From Beverwykella pulmonaria (Eukaryota; Ascomycota; Dothideomycetes; Pleosporales; Melanommataceae): DNA of 64,000 nucleotides. Shown in pieces: positions 1 through 11,147 of the stretch (position 1 is the first letter of the stretch; every line of letters starts with the position of its first letter). The translations under genes were made by a program, and so were the position numbers. The notes under the pieces are model-generated. The model had not been told where the DNA came from. It saw nothing but the letters and a program-made list of their open reading frames with translations, and made no database searches. The DNA lies in NCBI GenBank assembly GCA_001599595.1, contig BCHH01000007.1, forward strand, positions 1,519,785-1,583,784, read 5' to 3'.

Positions 1-1948
1 CCTCCACACCCCTTCTTTTGGCAAAACCGTAAAATCCGCAAGCTCGCTGGACCATAGTTTGAATTTGCGGATTACCGTGTCGCCCATGTCGGAGATGAGG
101 ATCGTCATGGTGGGCACGGCGATGAGAGACCAGACCACGAAGAAGCACCGCCCGGCATTGGTTCTGGGGCTGAGGTCTCCGTAGCCGATGGTGAGGAGTG
201 AGACGTAGCAGAAGTAGAGCGCGCGGAAGTACGTCATGTCCTGGGCTTTTTTTTCTGCCCGCCAGAAGACGACCGCGCCTACGCACCAGAGAATGCCGAA
301 CGCGAGGATTGAAATTGTCAGTGCGTACCATTTCTTGAACTTATTCGATTCAGCCTGAATCGTGCGCATCGCTTCGAATCGGTCTTTTTCTTCTCGTAGT
401 AGCAGTGGTGCGGTCTTTTTGCGGCGAAGAGGAATACTAGGAGCGACGCGGCGGACAGTCTGCACTGTGTTCCCCATTGTGGTATTGAATACCCTCCCGT
501 TTGATGGGCCACTGATATTGGGGTGTTTACGTCTTCGGATTAGATGGTGCACATCGTGTTCGCGTTGGCGCAGGTCAAACGAGTTGGTCACTGTGCGTTC
601 CATGGTGCGCTCGCGCATGTGGTCGATGTGCGCTTGGATTATATGGTCCTTACCGAGCTGGCGCATGAATTTATAAATCGAGGAGATCACCTGGAGATAT
701 TATAAGATTGACAATAGAAAACGGAAGGGCGGTTCTTACGAGACCGAGCATTATGATGCCTCCAACGGAATATGGGAAGACTAGTCCGCGGCCGATGTCG
801 GTGGTAGGGTATAGGTCACCAAATCCGACGGTGAGAATGGTCACGTCACAAAAATAGAGCTGTTTTGTCAATGACTGTGATCTGAAAGGATTGAAGAAGA
901 GTTAGCTCACTGCGTCCGCAAATTCCCATCTTTGCAATCCCTCCTCCGATTCTAACTTGGAGAACACCGCAGCCCCTCCACCCAACCAAATGAAGTACAG
1001 CATTGTTTGCAGAATCAAGGTGCGCTGTGCATCGGTGAGGGCGAACGTGTCAGGATAGTGGCCGAGGAAGTGACCAAGCATGTTGATCATCAATATCATG
1101 GAGCAAATGAGATAGAAGGCGGCGGCTGCCACCCCATACCAGAAGCCTTCAGTGTAGGTCTCGCCGGGCCGGTTTGGTGGATCATAGATTTGCATGCATG
1201 CTGTTATACCTATTAGGAAGCCGGTGGAGATATACCAGAGAATTATGGTAAGGGGTAGTGCAATGATATATCGGATGCGCTGTGTAAAATTAAAAAGTAA
1301 GAACAGGTTTCCAAGAAAGCCACAGATGAGTGAGGCAACGTTTAGCCAGTAACACCTGTAGGACGTTAATTCTTTTTACCTTCATTGTGGAATTCCGGAC
1401 GTGTTTGTAGTTGAAAGTCATACCATGTGGGATCTGCGAATGGCACCCCGTCAAAGTCAGGGACAATCTGGCCGTCGATTTCCACGTTCGCTCTCCATGA
1501 CGTGACAAGAGCGGCAATGGACAAAACGTTGGCAAGCGGACCGAGAGTTGCGGCCAGTAGCGGAATACCGGTGGAAGCAAACCACCTTTGGGAAATTCAG
1601 CGTCTGCGTACTCTTGCACAATTGACTCATGTTTCTTACCAATCGCTACAGTCATGGAAGTTAGCAAAGTTCACAACGTAGAATGAGACCGGAAACCAAA
1701 GATTGTGTCAAAGAATGTTCGCAGCTGGTGGATTGAACTACATACCTCTGCTGGTCCTCCTGATACTGCTTCCAGATTCTCCAGCCGCTCCCTTTCTGCG
1801 CATTCCGCGGCTCCGACATTCTCAAATCCGCAGTCCCGTTATACTGGACAGTACGCGTAGAATCGCTCCCACCAGCAGCCCGGGGCTTCTTCGCCGGACC
1901 CTCTGCGGGAGCTTCGGAAGAAGACGAAGAAGAAGGCAACAACACCAT
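1..1948 (-). CDS. TOK1: TOK-type outward-rectifier potassium channel (C-terminus beyond left edge)
   Basis: Plasma-membrane K+ channel of the fungal two-pore-domain, eight-transmembrane TOK family, which releases K+ on depolarisation. Read on the minus strand, the spliced product shows a hydrophobic N-terminal half with several membrane helices, a first pore loop with TVGFGD (nt about 816-835), a hydrophilic linker rich in Arg, and a second pore loop with TIGYGD (nt about 175-192) followed by another helix. Two selectivity filters in one chain define the family. Introns seen include 1368-1391 (very short, doubtful), one near 865-903 (gtgagc..cacag) and one near 690-738. The ATG at 1948 opens a Ser-rich N-terminus. 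The same frame is open upstream to about 2035 without another ATG, so a further 5' exon is possible. The last part of the cytoplasmic tail is outside the window. Family assignment is firm; exon edges are approximate. Confidence 0.9.
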
Positions 1949-2434
1949 TTCGCAGTCGCCAGATGCCAGCGCTACTGTGTCGCGGCAACCATAGTAGGCA
2001 CCGAGCGGTCCAAAGACGTCAATGTAGTGGTCAAGGTGGAGTCAAAAGGTAGTAGAGCCGCAAAATCGTTCTAATATTCTGGTTGTTCTTGTTCTTGGGG
2101 GCAGGCTACGAATCACAGTCGTGCATTGGTGGCGATGAGAAAGCAGCGCTAATGCGAACCAAGGCGCAGTTGAATGAATAAAAATCCTAGGTCCAGGTTA
2201 CGGCGTAATGGAAGTATGGAGGTGGGTCAAAAGATCAGGTTATCGGAGAGGTAAGATGGGTACGCCGTGTGCGAGACAAGCAGTATGATTGGAACATGAT
2301 GTTTGCGGTTGATCAGGTGACTATCCTATGAAGCACGCGCCCAGATCAGATCGTGCATGAGGTGGGGAGATGTTTTCTCTTAGTACTAGCGCCGATTTGG
2401 TCGCTTACGTGCACCAAACCAAAACACGCGAATG

Positions 2435-2521
2435 TACGAAGGAGCTCGTTTTTAGTGAGGAATATCATTGGCGGGGATTTTACCGAGCCGTTATTCTTCA
2501 CTAAAAAAGAACTCCCTCGTA
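2435..2521. repeat. Imperfect inverted repeat (hairpin) in the ETFA-TOK1 gap
   Basis: Two 30-nt arms, 2435-2464 and 2492-2521, are reverse complements at 26 of 30 positions and enclose a 27-nt loop. The mismatches are mainly transitions. The hairpin lies between the 3' end of ETFA and the 5' side of the channel gene. The rest of 1949-2694 shows no gene. It may be a remnant of a small foldback element or a structured 3' UTR or terminator; I cannot tell which. Confidence 0.6.
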
Positions 2522-2694
2522 GGTCAAGTCCTTTCGCAGATGTCAATTTGGTATGCTTACGAAGCGATGAGAAGAGGAGACACTACAAATCATGCCAAAC
2601 CATCATCTGTAATCATGCAATATGAGCCTGAAAACCCAGGCCTGCAACGAAGCTTTTACGTTCTATTGTGTACAACAACAATACATACGCAAGC

Positions 2695-3843
2695 CTACTG
2701 CGCCTTTAGTTTCTCAGTCAGCTCCGGCACCTTCTCAAACAAGTCACCGACAAGACCAACGTCTGCCACCTGGAAGATTGGCGCATCCGGGTCCTTGTTG
2801 ATCGCTGCGATGACCTTGCTATCCTTCATGCCCGCCAAATGCTGAATAGCCCCTGAGATACCCGCACAGAGATAGAGCTGGGGAGCCACGTTCTTCCCCG
2901 TCTGTCCGACCTGCAGGCTGTTGTCGGCGAAACCGCTGTCGACGGCAGCTCGTGAAGCGCCGATAGCCGCGCCAAGAGCATCTGCAAGAGGCGGCATCAG
3001 CCTGTCGAATTCCTCCTTTGACTTCAGACCCCGGCCTCCAGAGACAACTCGGTCTGCCGAGCCTAGGTCTGGTCGGTCTGATTTGGCAAGGTCCTCCGAC
3101 ACCCATTCTGTCGGGCTTTCCGCCTTGGGATCTACGCCCTCCTCTACGGAGGCGGATCCGCCCTCGATCTCGGGGCTAGGGAATGCAGTTCCTCGCACGG
3201 TGATCACCTTGATGCTATCCGAGGATTGGACGGTGAGGATGGCGTTGCCGGCGTAGATGGGTCGGACAAATGCTGCCATGTGCTTTAGCACAGCGTGAGA
3301 GGTGTGGGAAGGTGCTACGTACTGTCCTCGCTCTGGATTTCTGTGATGTCTGAGATTTGCTGCGTGTCCAGGAGAGCTGCCACGCGGGGCATCAGGTTCT
3401 TCCCGAACGTGGAATGGCCTGCGAGGATGTGTGTAAAGCCGCCTTTCTTAATGTTCTCGACCAACAGTGGGGCAAAGTTTTCCGGCAGGCCCTGCTGCAG
3501 AGTCAACACCATTACCCTCTCCACGACGTGCCATCCTCACCTTGTCGTATGCGCCATTCTCAACATATAGTATCTTCTCGATGCCTTTGACCTTTGCGGC
3601 TTCGTCTGCCACTGCCTTTACCCCACTTCCGGCGACGAAGGCGGTGATGGAACCGCCCAGTTTCGCCCCCGCCGTTATGGCAGCCAATGACGAGACATTG
3701 AGCTTCCCTTCTCTTTGCTCCAGCACTGCCAGTGTGGATAGTAGCCGTGATAGGGCGGAGTATTGTGCGAGTGTAGTGGGTTGTGCGAGGCGAAGCTGCG
3801 TCCGAGCCTGCCGCAGCACGGATTGGCGTGCGACGGAGAACAT
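2695..3843 (-). CDS. ETFA: Electron transfer flavoprotein alpha subunit, mitochondrial
   Basis: FAD-carrying subunit of the matrix electron-transfer flavoprotein. It takes electrons from acyl-CoA and other dehydrogenases and passes them to ETF-ubiquinone oxidoreductase. Three exons: 3843 to about 3540, then one ending at 3323, then 3272-2695. The N-terminus is Arg/Gln-rich and fits a mitochondrial presequence. The C-terminal half carries the FAD-binding signature [15 protein letters not shown] followed by [18 protein letters not shown]. The last intron accepts at ..catggcag, joining SED to [11 protein letters not shown] as in the family, so the in-frame ATG at the end of that intron is not a start. 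The first intron ends in cagcag, a tandem acceptor that would add or drop one Gln. The gene is divergent from the RSC8-like gene across a 482-bp gap. Confidence 0.93.
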
Positions 3844-4325
3844 GGTGGCGAGGAGAGGGAGGGAGATGCGGGGGAGAAAAAGGACACAAAATGGAAGAGT
3901 GGAGGTGAGGTCTGATCAAGCAATGGAGCAGCCCGTTTTCCCTCATGGACCTTCGGAAACGATGACCTCGGCTTGCGTCGCTTCATCCGTATGAGGGCGC
4001 ACCCCTGCAACCAGCTTAGCTTGAACGGCCCTGGGCAAGGGCCAAGCCTATTCACGTGACACTACCAGCCCTGCGAAAAGTACGGAGAACTTCGCGAAAG
4101 TCGAGGCGACGCGACGGACTGCCACCCGCCATCTCATCATCCCCCATCTCCTCCATCCCCACACTCATTACCCCCGATTCACCGCGTGCATCTCGCCGTC
4201 CCGCTGCACTCAGCACCTGCCATTGCCCTCTGCCCGTCGCGACCGGCGCGCACTCCCTATCCTGCGCGGTAACGCCTGCCAGCCCCCAACCCATCACAGC
4301 CGTCTCAACCATCGCAACAGCAGCC
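3844..4325. promoter_or_regulatory. Divergent intergenic region between ETFA and the RSC8-like gene
   Basis: This 482-bp gap separates two head-to-head start codons, so it must hold both promoters. I see CT-rich stretches but no clear TATA box. An ATG at 4056 is in frame with the downstream gene, but it would add a Ser/Pro/Arg-rich leader that this family lacks; I treat that part as 5' UTR. Confidence 0.5.
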
Positions 4326-6736
4326 ATGACCGACAACGCGACTGCGCACGACTCTGCCGCCTCTCTTGCAGGGGGGGAAGGTGCTGGTCGGGCACAGTCT
4401 AATGCGCCAGGCGACCAAGGTACGTTCAAAGTCCATAGCTCTCTTGCACAACACCACTACGGCATCGCTGCGCCAACAGAATCGAGTACAGCCGTTTCCT
4501 CACTGGAGCTGCCAGGTCTGCTGCCAGATCTGGACTTCGCTGCCTTTTGTTCATCTGCGCCCAACCACGATGATGGCTTCGATCTGAGCGAATTTAGACT
4601 AATGGAAATCCTAGACACGTCCATGTTCGATGATACTATCAAGGATTCCTCGCGCGAACCTTCAACTACTACGCCTGCGCCCATCTCGGACAATCCCCTC
4701 GATGCGCCGGATGCGCCTCGGCCGGAGGGTGAAGATGCAGACGGCCAGGATGACGACGAGATGACCGGAGTAGAGGAGACGAAGAAAGACAAGGACGGAG
4801 AGGCTGGAGAGGGCGCCGATGCAGATGCACAGGCAAAGGCGGCATTGGAGTCGTCTGCCCGCTCGCATTTTGTCCAGCAGACGTATGCGACCATCATCCC
4901 TAGCTACGCGACTTGGTTCGATATGCGATACATTGATTACCGCGAGCGCAAAGCCCTTCCAGAGTTCTTCAACGAGCGGAATCGCAGCAAGACCCCTGCC
5001 GTGTATCGCGATTACCGAGACTTCATGATCAACACGTACCGACTCAACCCGGACGAATACCTCACCGTCACCGCGTGTCGGCGTAACCTCGCGGGCGATG
5101 TATGCGCCATCATGCGCGTGCATGCATTCTTGGAGCAGTGGGGATTGATCAATTACCAGGTAGCTGTGCCTACATTACCGCTGAAACAGCCGAACTAACA
5201 TCTCGCAAGGTCGACCCGCAAGAGCGCCCCTCCAACATTGGACCGCCATCGACCGGCCATTTCAAAGTAACAGCAGACACACCGCGAGGATTAGTACCAT
5301 TCCAACCGGGCCCTGGATCCAAGGTAACCCCTGGAAAATCCCATCCCGGCACTGAGCGTGCGGCTAGCCAGCAGCCCACCCCGAAGACCGAGACCAAATC
5401 CTTGGTAGGACGCATGATCTATGAGCCAAACGGAAAAGAAGCATCTGCGGAGCCAAAAGACAAACCCGCGAATGGCGAAGGTACATCCAATGGCGCATCC
5501 GGTGCTGTAGATATGAAAGAGCTCGAGGCAGCGCAGACGCCCATTAAGCCCGTCATTTGCTCTAATTGCGCTGTCGACTGCACTCGCATTCACTACCACT
5601 ACGTCGTCAAGCCTGCCGAACAACCCCCACAGGTGAAGCTGGCACCAGGAGAGAGTCGGGACTACTGCCCAAGATGTGTGAAGGAAAACCATTTCCCAGG
5701 TGGGACCTCGGACAAAGACTACGTCAAGATCGAGAACGAATCGTATTCAAAATATACACAGGTCGAGGAAAAGTGGACGGACGAAGAAACGCTTCTACTG
5801 TTGGAGGGATTAGAGATGTTCGACGAGAACTGGAACGAAGTCGCGGACCACGTCGTGACCAAGAACCGGGAACAGTGCGTGATGAAATTCCTTCAGCTCG
5901 AAATCGACGACAAGTATATCGAAGCGGACGTGCCATCACAGGGGGGTCCAGCCACGCCAGCACACAAGTTCCTACGTGACCTTGGGGCTCTAACGGAAGG
6001 CCGTGTACCTCTACATCATGCGGACAACCCTGTTCTGAGCGTGGTTAGTTTTATGGCCGGATTGACCCCCCATAATGTCACTGAGGCTGCGATTGCATCT
6101 GCAAGGAGTGTCTCAGCGATGAGACAAACCTTGGAGAAGAGAATTAACATGGACCCTAAAGCGTCGGAATCCGAGAAAGGCAAGGGCAAGGAGAAGTCAG
6201 ATGATGCTATGGAGGTCGACACTGCTCAAGAGGTGGCACCGGCAAAGGATGGAAAACCTACATCAGACAGCAATCCCCTGGTGACGCTGCCATTTGCACT
6301 TTCCGCAGCCCGGTCATCTGCGCTCGCATCACACGAGGAACGCCACATTACCCGCCTTGTATCCGGGGCAGTGAATCTACAGCTGCAGAAGCTCCAGATG
6401 AAGCTTGCCCACTTCAACGACTTTGAGAAGCTTCTCTCCGCAGAACGGCGGGATCTCCAGCGCCGTCGCCAGCAACTCTTCATGGACCGACTCAACTTCC
6501 AAAGACGCGTTCGGGCGCTCGAAGAGGCGACCAAGAAGATTGGCAGCAACTTGGGCGGCGTGGGACTGCCTGGTGCCATGAGCACGGAAGATGCCGTCAG
6601 TGCCTTGACAGACGCGATACGCATGTTTGGCGTTGGCAAGGGAGAGGAGACTATTGGAGTCAAGGCAGACAGCGTTGATGGAGGGGCTCAGCCGGTTAGC
6701 GAGGGGTCCGATGGATATGCTCGGTTAGAGGTATAG
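4326..6736 (+). CDS. RSC8: SWI/SNF and RSC chromatin-remodelling subunit (Rsc8/Swi3 type)
   Basis: Core scaffold subunit of nuclear SWI/SNF and RSC remodellers. The domain order is complete: an acidic N-terminus, a SWIRM domain (starting [17 protein letters not shown] and running across the intron at 5160-5209 to about nt 5290), a ZZ-like Cys/His segment ([13 protein letters not shown], nt about 5557-5680), a SANT domain ([17 protein letters not shown].., nt about 5770-5900) and a C-terminal helical dimerisation region (nt about 6290-6540). I chose ATG 4326 for its good context and normal N-terminus. A probable intron, 4420-4479 (gtacgt..acag), is exactly 60 nt, has no stop and keeps frame, so the retained form would simply insert 20 residues. 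The second intron has a good gaactaac branch site. Confidence 0.93.
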
Positions 6737-7110
6737 GTCGATGGCTCCCTCAATTGAGTCAACGGAGTTTGCGGAGTATTTAGGCGTGTCGGGGTTGAAT
6801 GAGTCCTTCTGCTACGGATCCATCTGCTCGGTCTCTTTTTCGTTCTCTGTGTTGGATCATTGGCATTCTTCACCTGTTATTCAGGTGACGTTGTGCTGTA
6901 AATTAGTTTCGTAGCCCAACATGTATTCTTCAGAATGAATTCTCCTTGCGTGTGGCCAAAGACGTATGGATGATCACGTGAATTCCAATCGGCTAAGCTT
7001 TCCGCTTAGAAATAGAATGCAGGTCCGAGTGCAACTTGGACATTCACGACCGCTTCTTGCCAACACTCCTTCTTCGGCCCGCTTCTCTCTGTCGGTTTCC
7101 TTTCGACGCC

Positions 7111-8051
7111 ATGTTCCGACCCGCGTCGCGACTCATTGCGCGCTCATCCGGTGTGCGCGCGCTGCCACGCGCCGCGCCAACGCGGAGATTCCTCAGCACC
7201 GCTCCCCCGAGCCAAAAGTCGCGGAGCTGGAAGAGCCTGGCAGGACGAGTGGGAATCGCGGGAGCTGTGATATACTTTTACAATACCACTGAGGTGTTTG
7301 CTGAAGAGCCGAGACGTACGTGGGCCCAAGAGCTAGGGTAGCAAGCCAGCTAACATTTCCAGACGCCGTTCATCCCGTACAAGAAACGCACGAAGAGACG
7401 GAACCACTACCTACCATCGAAGTGCTCGCGAAGGAACGACAGCAGCGGAAGGCTGAGTGGGCGGCGGAGCAGAAACAGGAGGCAGACGTACAAGAAGCAG
7501 CAGGACCGGGCGATGTGCAGGAATTAGAAGATGAGGCGGGACAGCAGGGCGCGTTTAATCCCGAGACGGGGGAGATCAATTGGGATTGTCCGTGTCTTGG
7601 GGGCATGGCTACGGGACCGTGCGGAGAGCAGTTCAAGGCGGCGTTCAGCTGCTTTGTGTACTCGACCGAGGAGCCAAAGGGCATGGATTGCGTGGATAAG
7701 TTCAAGTACGTGGGAGTCGTCTTTGGGGGAATATGGGACATGTTTGCTAATGACGAGATTAGGGATATGCAGAACTGCTTCCGAGAATATCCAGAGGTGT
7801 ACGGCTCTGAGCTGGAAGGCGACGAGGACGACGATATGACAGGAGGTGACGGCGAGCTGGCCGCTCTCGCAGACACAGGGGAATCGGCACCATCAGAAAA
7901 GGCAGCGGATAGCCGACCCGAAGCGGGCCGGGAGGTGCAAAGCCAAGAAACGACCGAGCAACGGAAAAAAGAACAGGCGGTGGGAGGGAACGACGAGGTG
8001 ATTCCGAGAGCGACGCACAACGATGAGGCGGTCCATGAGGAAAAGAAGTGA
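7111..8051 (+). CDS. MIA40: Mitochondrial intermembrane-space import and assembly protein Mia40
   Basis: Oxidoreductase that traps and oxidises small cysteine proteins in the intermembrane space together with Erv1. The N-terminus is Arg-rich with one hydrophobic anchor ([11 protein letters not shown]), as in fungal Mia40. The catalytic core has the redox-active CPC motif followed by a twin CX9C helix pair. The second CX9C only has the right spacing when intron 7706-7762 (gtacgt..gattag, 57 nt) is removed, giving C-VDKFKDMQN-C; this fixes the splice sites. The first intron is 7316-7362. After the core comes a long acidic, Glu-rich tail of low complexity. Because the second intron is a multiple of three and open, a retained form would insert 19 residues inside the catalytic fold. 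The region between this gene and 6736 is ordinary spacer. Confidence 0.95.
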
Positions 8052-8731
8052 GAGAAGCAAATCGAGGAAGGCAGCACGGTGTATGATATCTCTCTCGAGC
8101 GTGAAAGGAGCGTTGTAGATGGGTTCTGGCAGCATTGGGGTGTGGCGATTCTCAACTACCTTCAAAATGTACAACATTGTAGCAATTGCATAGACAAGAA
8201 GCGTTCTTGTATCAACTTTGGGATGCTGTAAAATATAACGAAGACGAAGAGATTCTTTCTAGCTCCTCTTCCTACATGGTCAACCAATTCGATAACCTTC
8301 TAGAGCAGAAATTGTGCCTGTTCAGCTTTACGAGAGAATAAAAATCCCCCCTTCCTATATGCTTGACATATCATCTCCAAGCATGTGCGCTGCATACTAA
8401 TTCAATTTGAAGTGTTGATATCACTTGGCAACCCGTTCAGCCACACACATTGCAATCATGACGTATACGCTAGGCCCCTCTTGTGCGTGGCATCAAGCGA
8501 AAGCACATGTGCGAGCCTGCTTTGCGAACCACCACCGAACCTTGTCGCGCTCATCACACGACTGCACGGCTGCCTCGCCCAACGTCCACCTGCCGTCTCC
8601 CTCGCCCTCTCCTTCTCTTGTCCTACGCCTTCTTGCAACCTGACCAGCGTCTTCACCTCACACCACCCCGCACCTCGAACCTCGAATTCTCGATCCGCCA
8701 AGCGAAGAACTTTCCCGCCAATACCAGCAAC

Positions 8732-9468
8732 ATGTCGTACGCAGATATTGCTGCAAAGGGCCCCAAGCAGAGCCCTGAAGAAGTAAGTGCACGATTGACG
8801 TACATGCTATTGAACCACAAGCTAACGAGATCACAGGCGTACGTTATCTCCCCTCGAATTCCCCCGGCCCACAGAGCAAGCATCTTTGTATATCGCACAC
8901 GCACACAAGCTCGCTCACTCAAATTCTGCAACCCCCCAGAACCACAGCCCACTAACACGAAATACAGCCGCGCCCCGCCCATGCCCGAGATCGAAAAGAC
9001 CGACGACAGCGTCGCCTCCCTCATCGACGTCGACTCGCCCCACATCTCCTCGGTGCCCTCGGACTTTTCCTCGCAACCCGTGCAAACCGAGACGCAGGCG
9101 GAACGCATCGCGCTCGAGGAACGCACCAAGGCCGCCGTCGAAGAGGCCAAGAAGGCAAAAGAGAAGGCCAAGGCCAAGGCTTCCCGCGGAGGTCACTTTG
9201 CGAAGGAAAATGCGAACAATCCGGTGCTGATTGGCAATGCGCTTACCGTCGGCATTCTGGGCACAGTGTTGGGCGTTGGCGCGTATCGGAAGTATGCTAA
9301 GGACGAGCTGAGCTGGAAGGTCGTGGGTGCTTGGGCAAGCGTGGTGGGCTTGTTTGCGGTTGGGGATTATTATGTCAGCCAGTGAGTTGAATCGCTCTGT
9401 GCATGGTGGGGGAGTGTGCTAATGTGTGTGACAGATACTTCTTCAAGAAGTACCCGGCGAAGAAATGA
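8732..9468 (+). CDS. OM14-like mitochondrial outer-membrane protein (probable)
   Basis: Small protein starting MSYADIAAKGPKQSPEE, followed by an acidic linker, a Lys/Ala-rich coiled segment (nt about 9100-9190) and hydrophobic helices (VLIGNALTVGILGTVLGVGAY and VVGAWASVVGLFAVGDYYV), ending YFFKKYPAKK. This fits the C-terminal domain of the yeast outer-membrane protein Om14, proposed to help dock ribosomes at mitochondria; the identification rests on layout and recalled family look, not a search. Exons: 8732-8782, 8837-8838, 8968 to about 9381, and a last short one ending at 9468 after an intron gtgagt..gacag. The two early introns flank only GC, and the downstream frame is kept only if these two bases are included. 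ATG 8732 has good context; the upstream open frame is CT-rich leader. Confidence 0.65.
8837..8838 (+). other. Putative 2-nt microexon (GC) of the OM14-like gene
   Basis: The intron at 8783-8836 (gtaagt, gctaac branch, ending cacag, 54 nt) is followed by GC and at once by a second canonical intron at 8839-8967 (gtacgt, cactaac branch, ending tacag, 129 nt). Joining the outer exons directly removes 185 nt and breaks frame; keeping GC completes an Ala codon and gives ..SPEEARAPPMPEI.. in the frame of the membrane helices. Confidence 0.6.
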
Positions 9469-11147
9469 GCTGCTCGACCGACGTACATCTCTTGGCATGC
9501 AAATAGACGATGATTAACGGTAGCTTTCACGATAGATTTCCCGGCTTGGTCCAGGATCATGCTTTCCCTTTTCTTCAGTCCGGAGTTTCTCTTCCTTTCT
9601 TCTCTTTGGTAGCTCTAAGCATGCACACATCTCTCAGCTCTGTTCGGTGGATCCTGGTTTGTAACAACTCGCGTGTGGGCTGGTTGGGTTGCGTGTATAT
9701 AGGATGGTTCCCCTTTCAATTCCACAGATATCAACTGCAGTGCGCTGTTTGGTCGATGCAAGATCCTTCGTCTTACGCTTACCATTGGAGGGTTGACCAG
9801 TACAAGCACTAGTAGGGCAGACTAAAGGGATCACCCATATCGCCCCTAGGGCATGCTCTTCCCCATTCGGGCATCCAGATGATCACGACATCGATTCTTG
9901 ATTATCAGGTACAACGAATATATCAGAGAACGCACACAGGGTGACGCTATGCCAATTCAATACCAACGCGCAATAGGTACTCACTTATTGATCAGTGGGC
10001 TTATATTTATGTTTTGTTTCACGTTCACATATTCTATACCATGCAACTAACATGATCCCAGAGTGTGACAAAGAATTGATCTAGCAAAGACGGCTTTAGG
10101 GGTGACTTCTTTGGAAGCTTGAATCTAGTCGTCACTTCGACATCAAGATTCCGACGCTCGAGATGTGGGCTACGAGTACAGGAGCGGGAAAATTACACAC
10201 TTAACGTGGATCGTTTCGCAGTTTCACGGCCCTCAACTCTAACTCATAAACCTCGTATGCATCGAATGGAAACCATGAAGTATGAATTTTCCTTTGTTCT
10301 TCTCATTCTTGCCCACGCCATGGGCAAAGCAACGTTCCAAAAACCACTGCGCCGGAACATTGCATCCCATACCACGCCCCTCCACAACCAGAACTACAGC
10401 ATCTACGCCGATATGCTCTAGTCCAACGCCAGTACCTCCTCATCCTACACCAACGTCACTATAAAAATCTAATTGGCGTGTTAGTACCTCACAGAACTTC
10501 ACATTATGGAGTAGTACGCGGTGTTTACGTTTGTGAAAACGTGAGGATCAGGGTTTGTTTAGTATAATATGTATGACATATTTGGGGATGTGTTTGAGGG
10601 GAGAAGGTTAGTGTAGAGGGAGTGGAAGGAGAGGGAGTGGAAGGAGAGGGAGTGGAAGGAGAGGGAGTGGAAGGAGAGGGAGTGGAAGGNNNNNNNNNNN
10701 NNNNNNNNNNNNNNNNNNNNNNNNNNNNNNNNNNNNNNNNNNNNNNNNNNNNNNNNNNNNNNNNNNNNNNNNNNNNNNNNNNNNNNNNNNNNNNNNNNNN
10801 NNNNGGGGGAAGGAGAGGGAGTGGAAGGAGAGGGAGTGGAAAAGGGAGTGCTGGGGGGGAGGGGGAATGAGATGGATGAGGGAGTGATGGGGAGCATGTC
10901 CATGAGGAAGCGTGGGAAGGAGGACGGTTTGGTTCTAGAGATTGTGCTGCTATTGTGTATGCTGGTGAGAGGTTGTAGCTGAACTTTGTCCGAGGGACGC
11001 GAGGTTTGAGTGATGAGACACATTTTACTGAGATGGAAGGAGATGGGGTGGAATATAGAGCACATTTTGTGACAGAGGATACAGTTACATCTGCCATCCA
11101 CTGCATCTGCATCCTGACCCACCACTACAGTCCTCACACATTCTCCC
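9469..11147. other. Gene-free stretch holding a minisatellite
   Basis: I see no supportable gene. The open frames are short and compositionally odd. The only structured element is the G-rich minisatellite at 10615-10850 with an assembly gap. Confidence 0.6.
10615..10850. repeat. 15-bp purine-rich minisatellite with an assembly gap (N at 10690-10804)
   Basis: The unit gagggagtggaagga repeats about five times from 10615 to the gap and about two to three times after it, then degenerates into G-rich sequence. The run of 115 N sits inside the array, so its true length is unknown. Translated in the several open frames it gives trivial repeats (EGEGV, STPSP); I do not regard it as coding. Confidence 0.9.

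Noticed and set aside
4056..4325. N-terminal extension of the RSC8-like gene from ATG 4056
   Set aside because: The added leader is Ser/Pro/Arg-rich, not found in the family, and fills the divergent promoter; ATG 4326 gives the normal N-terminus.
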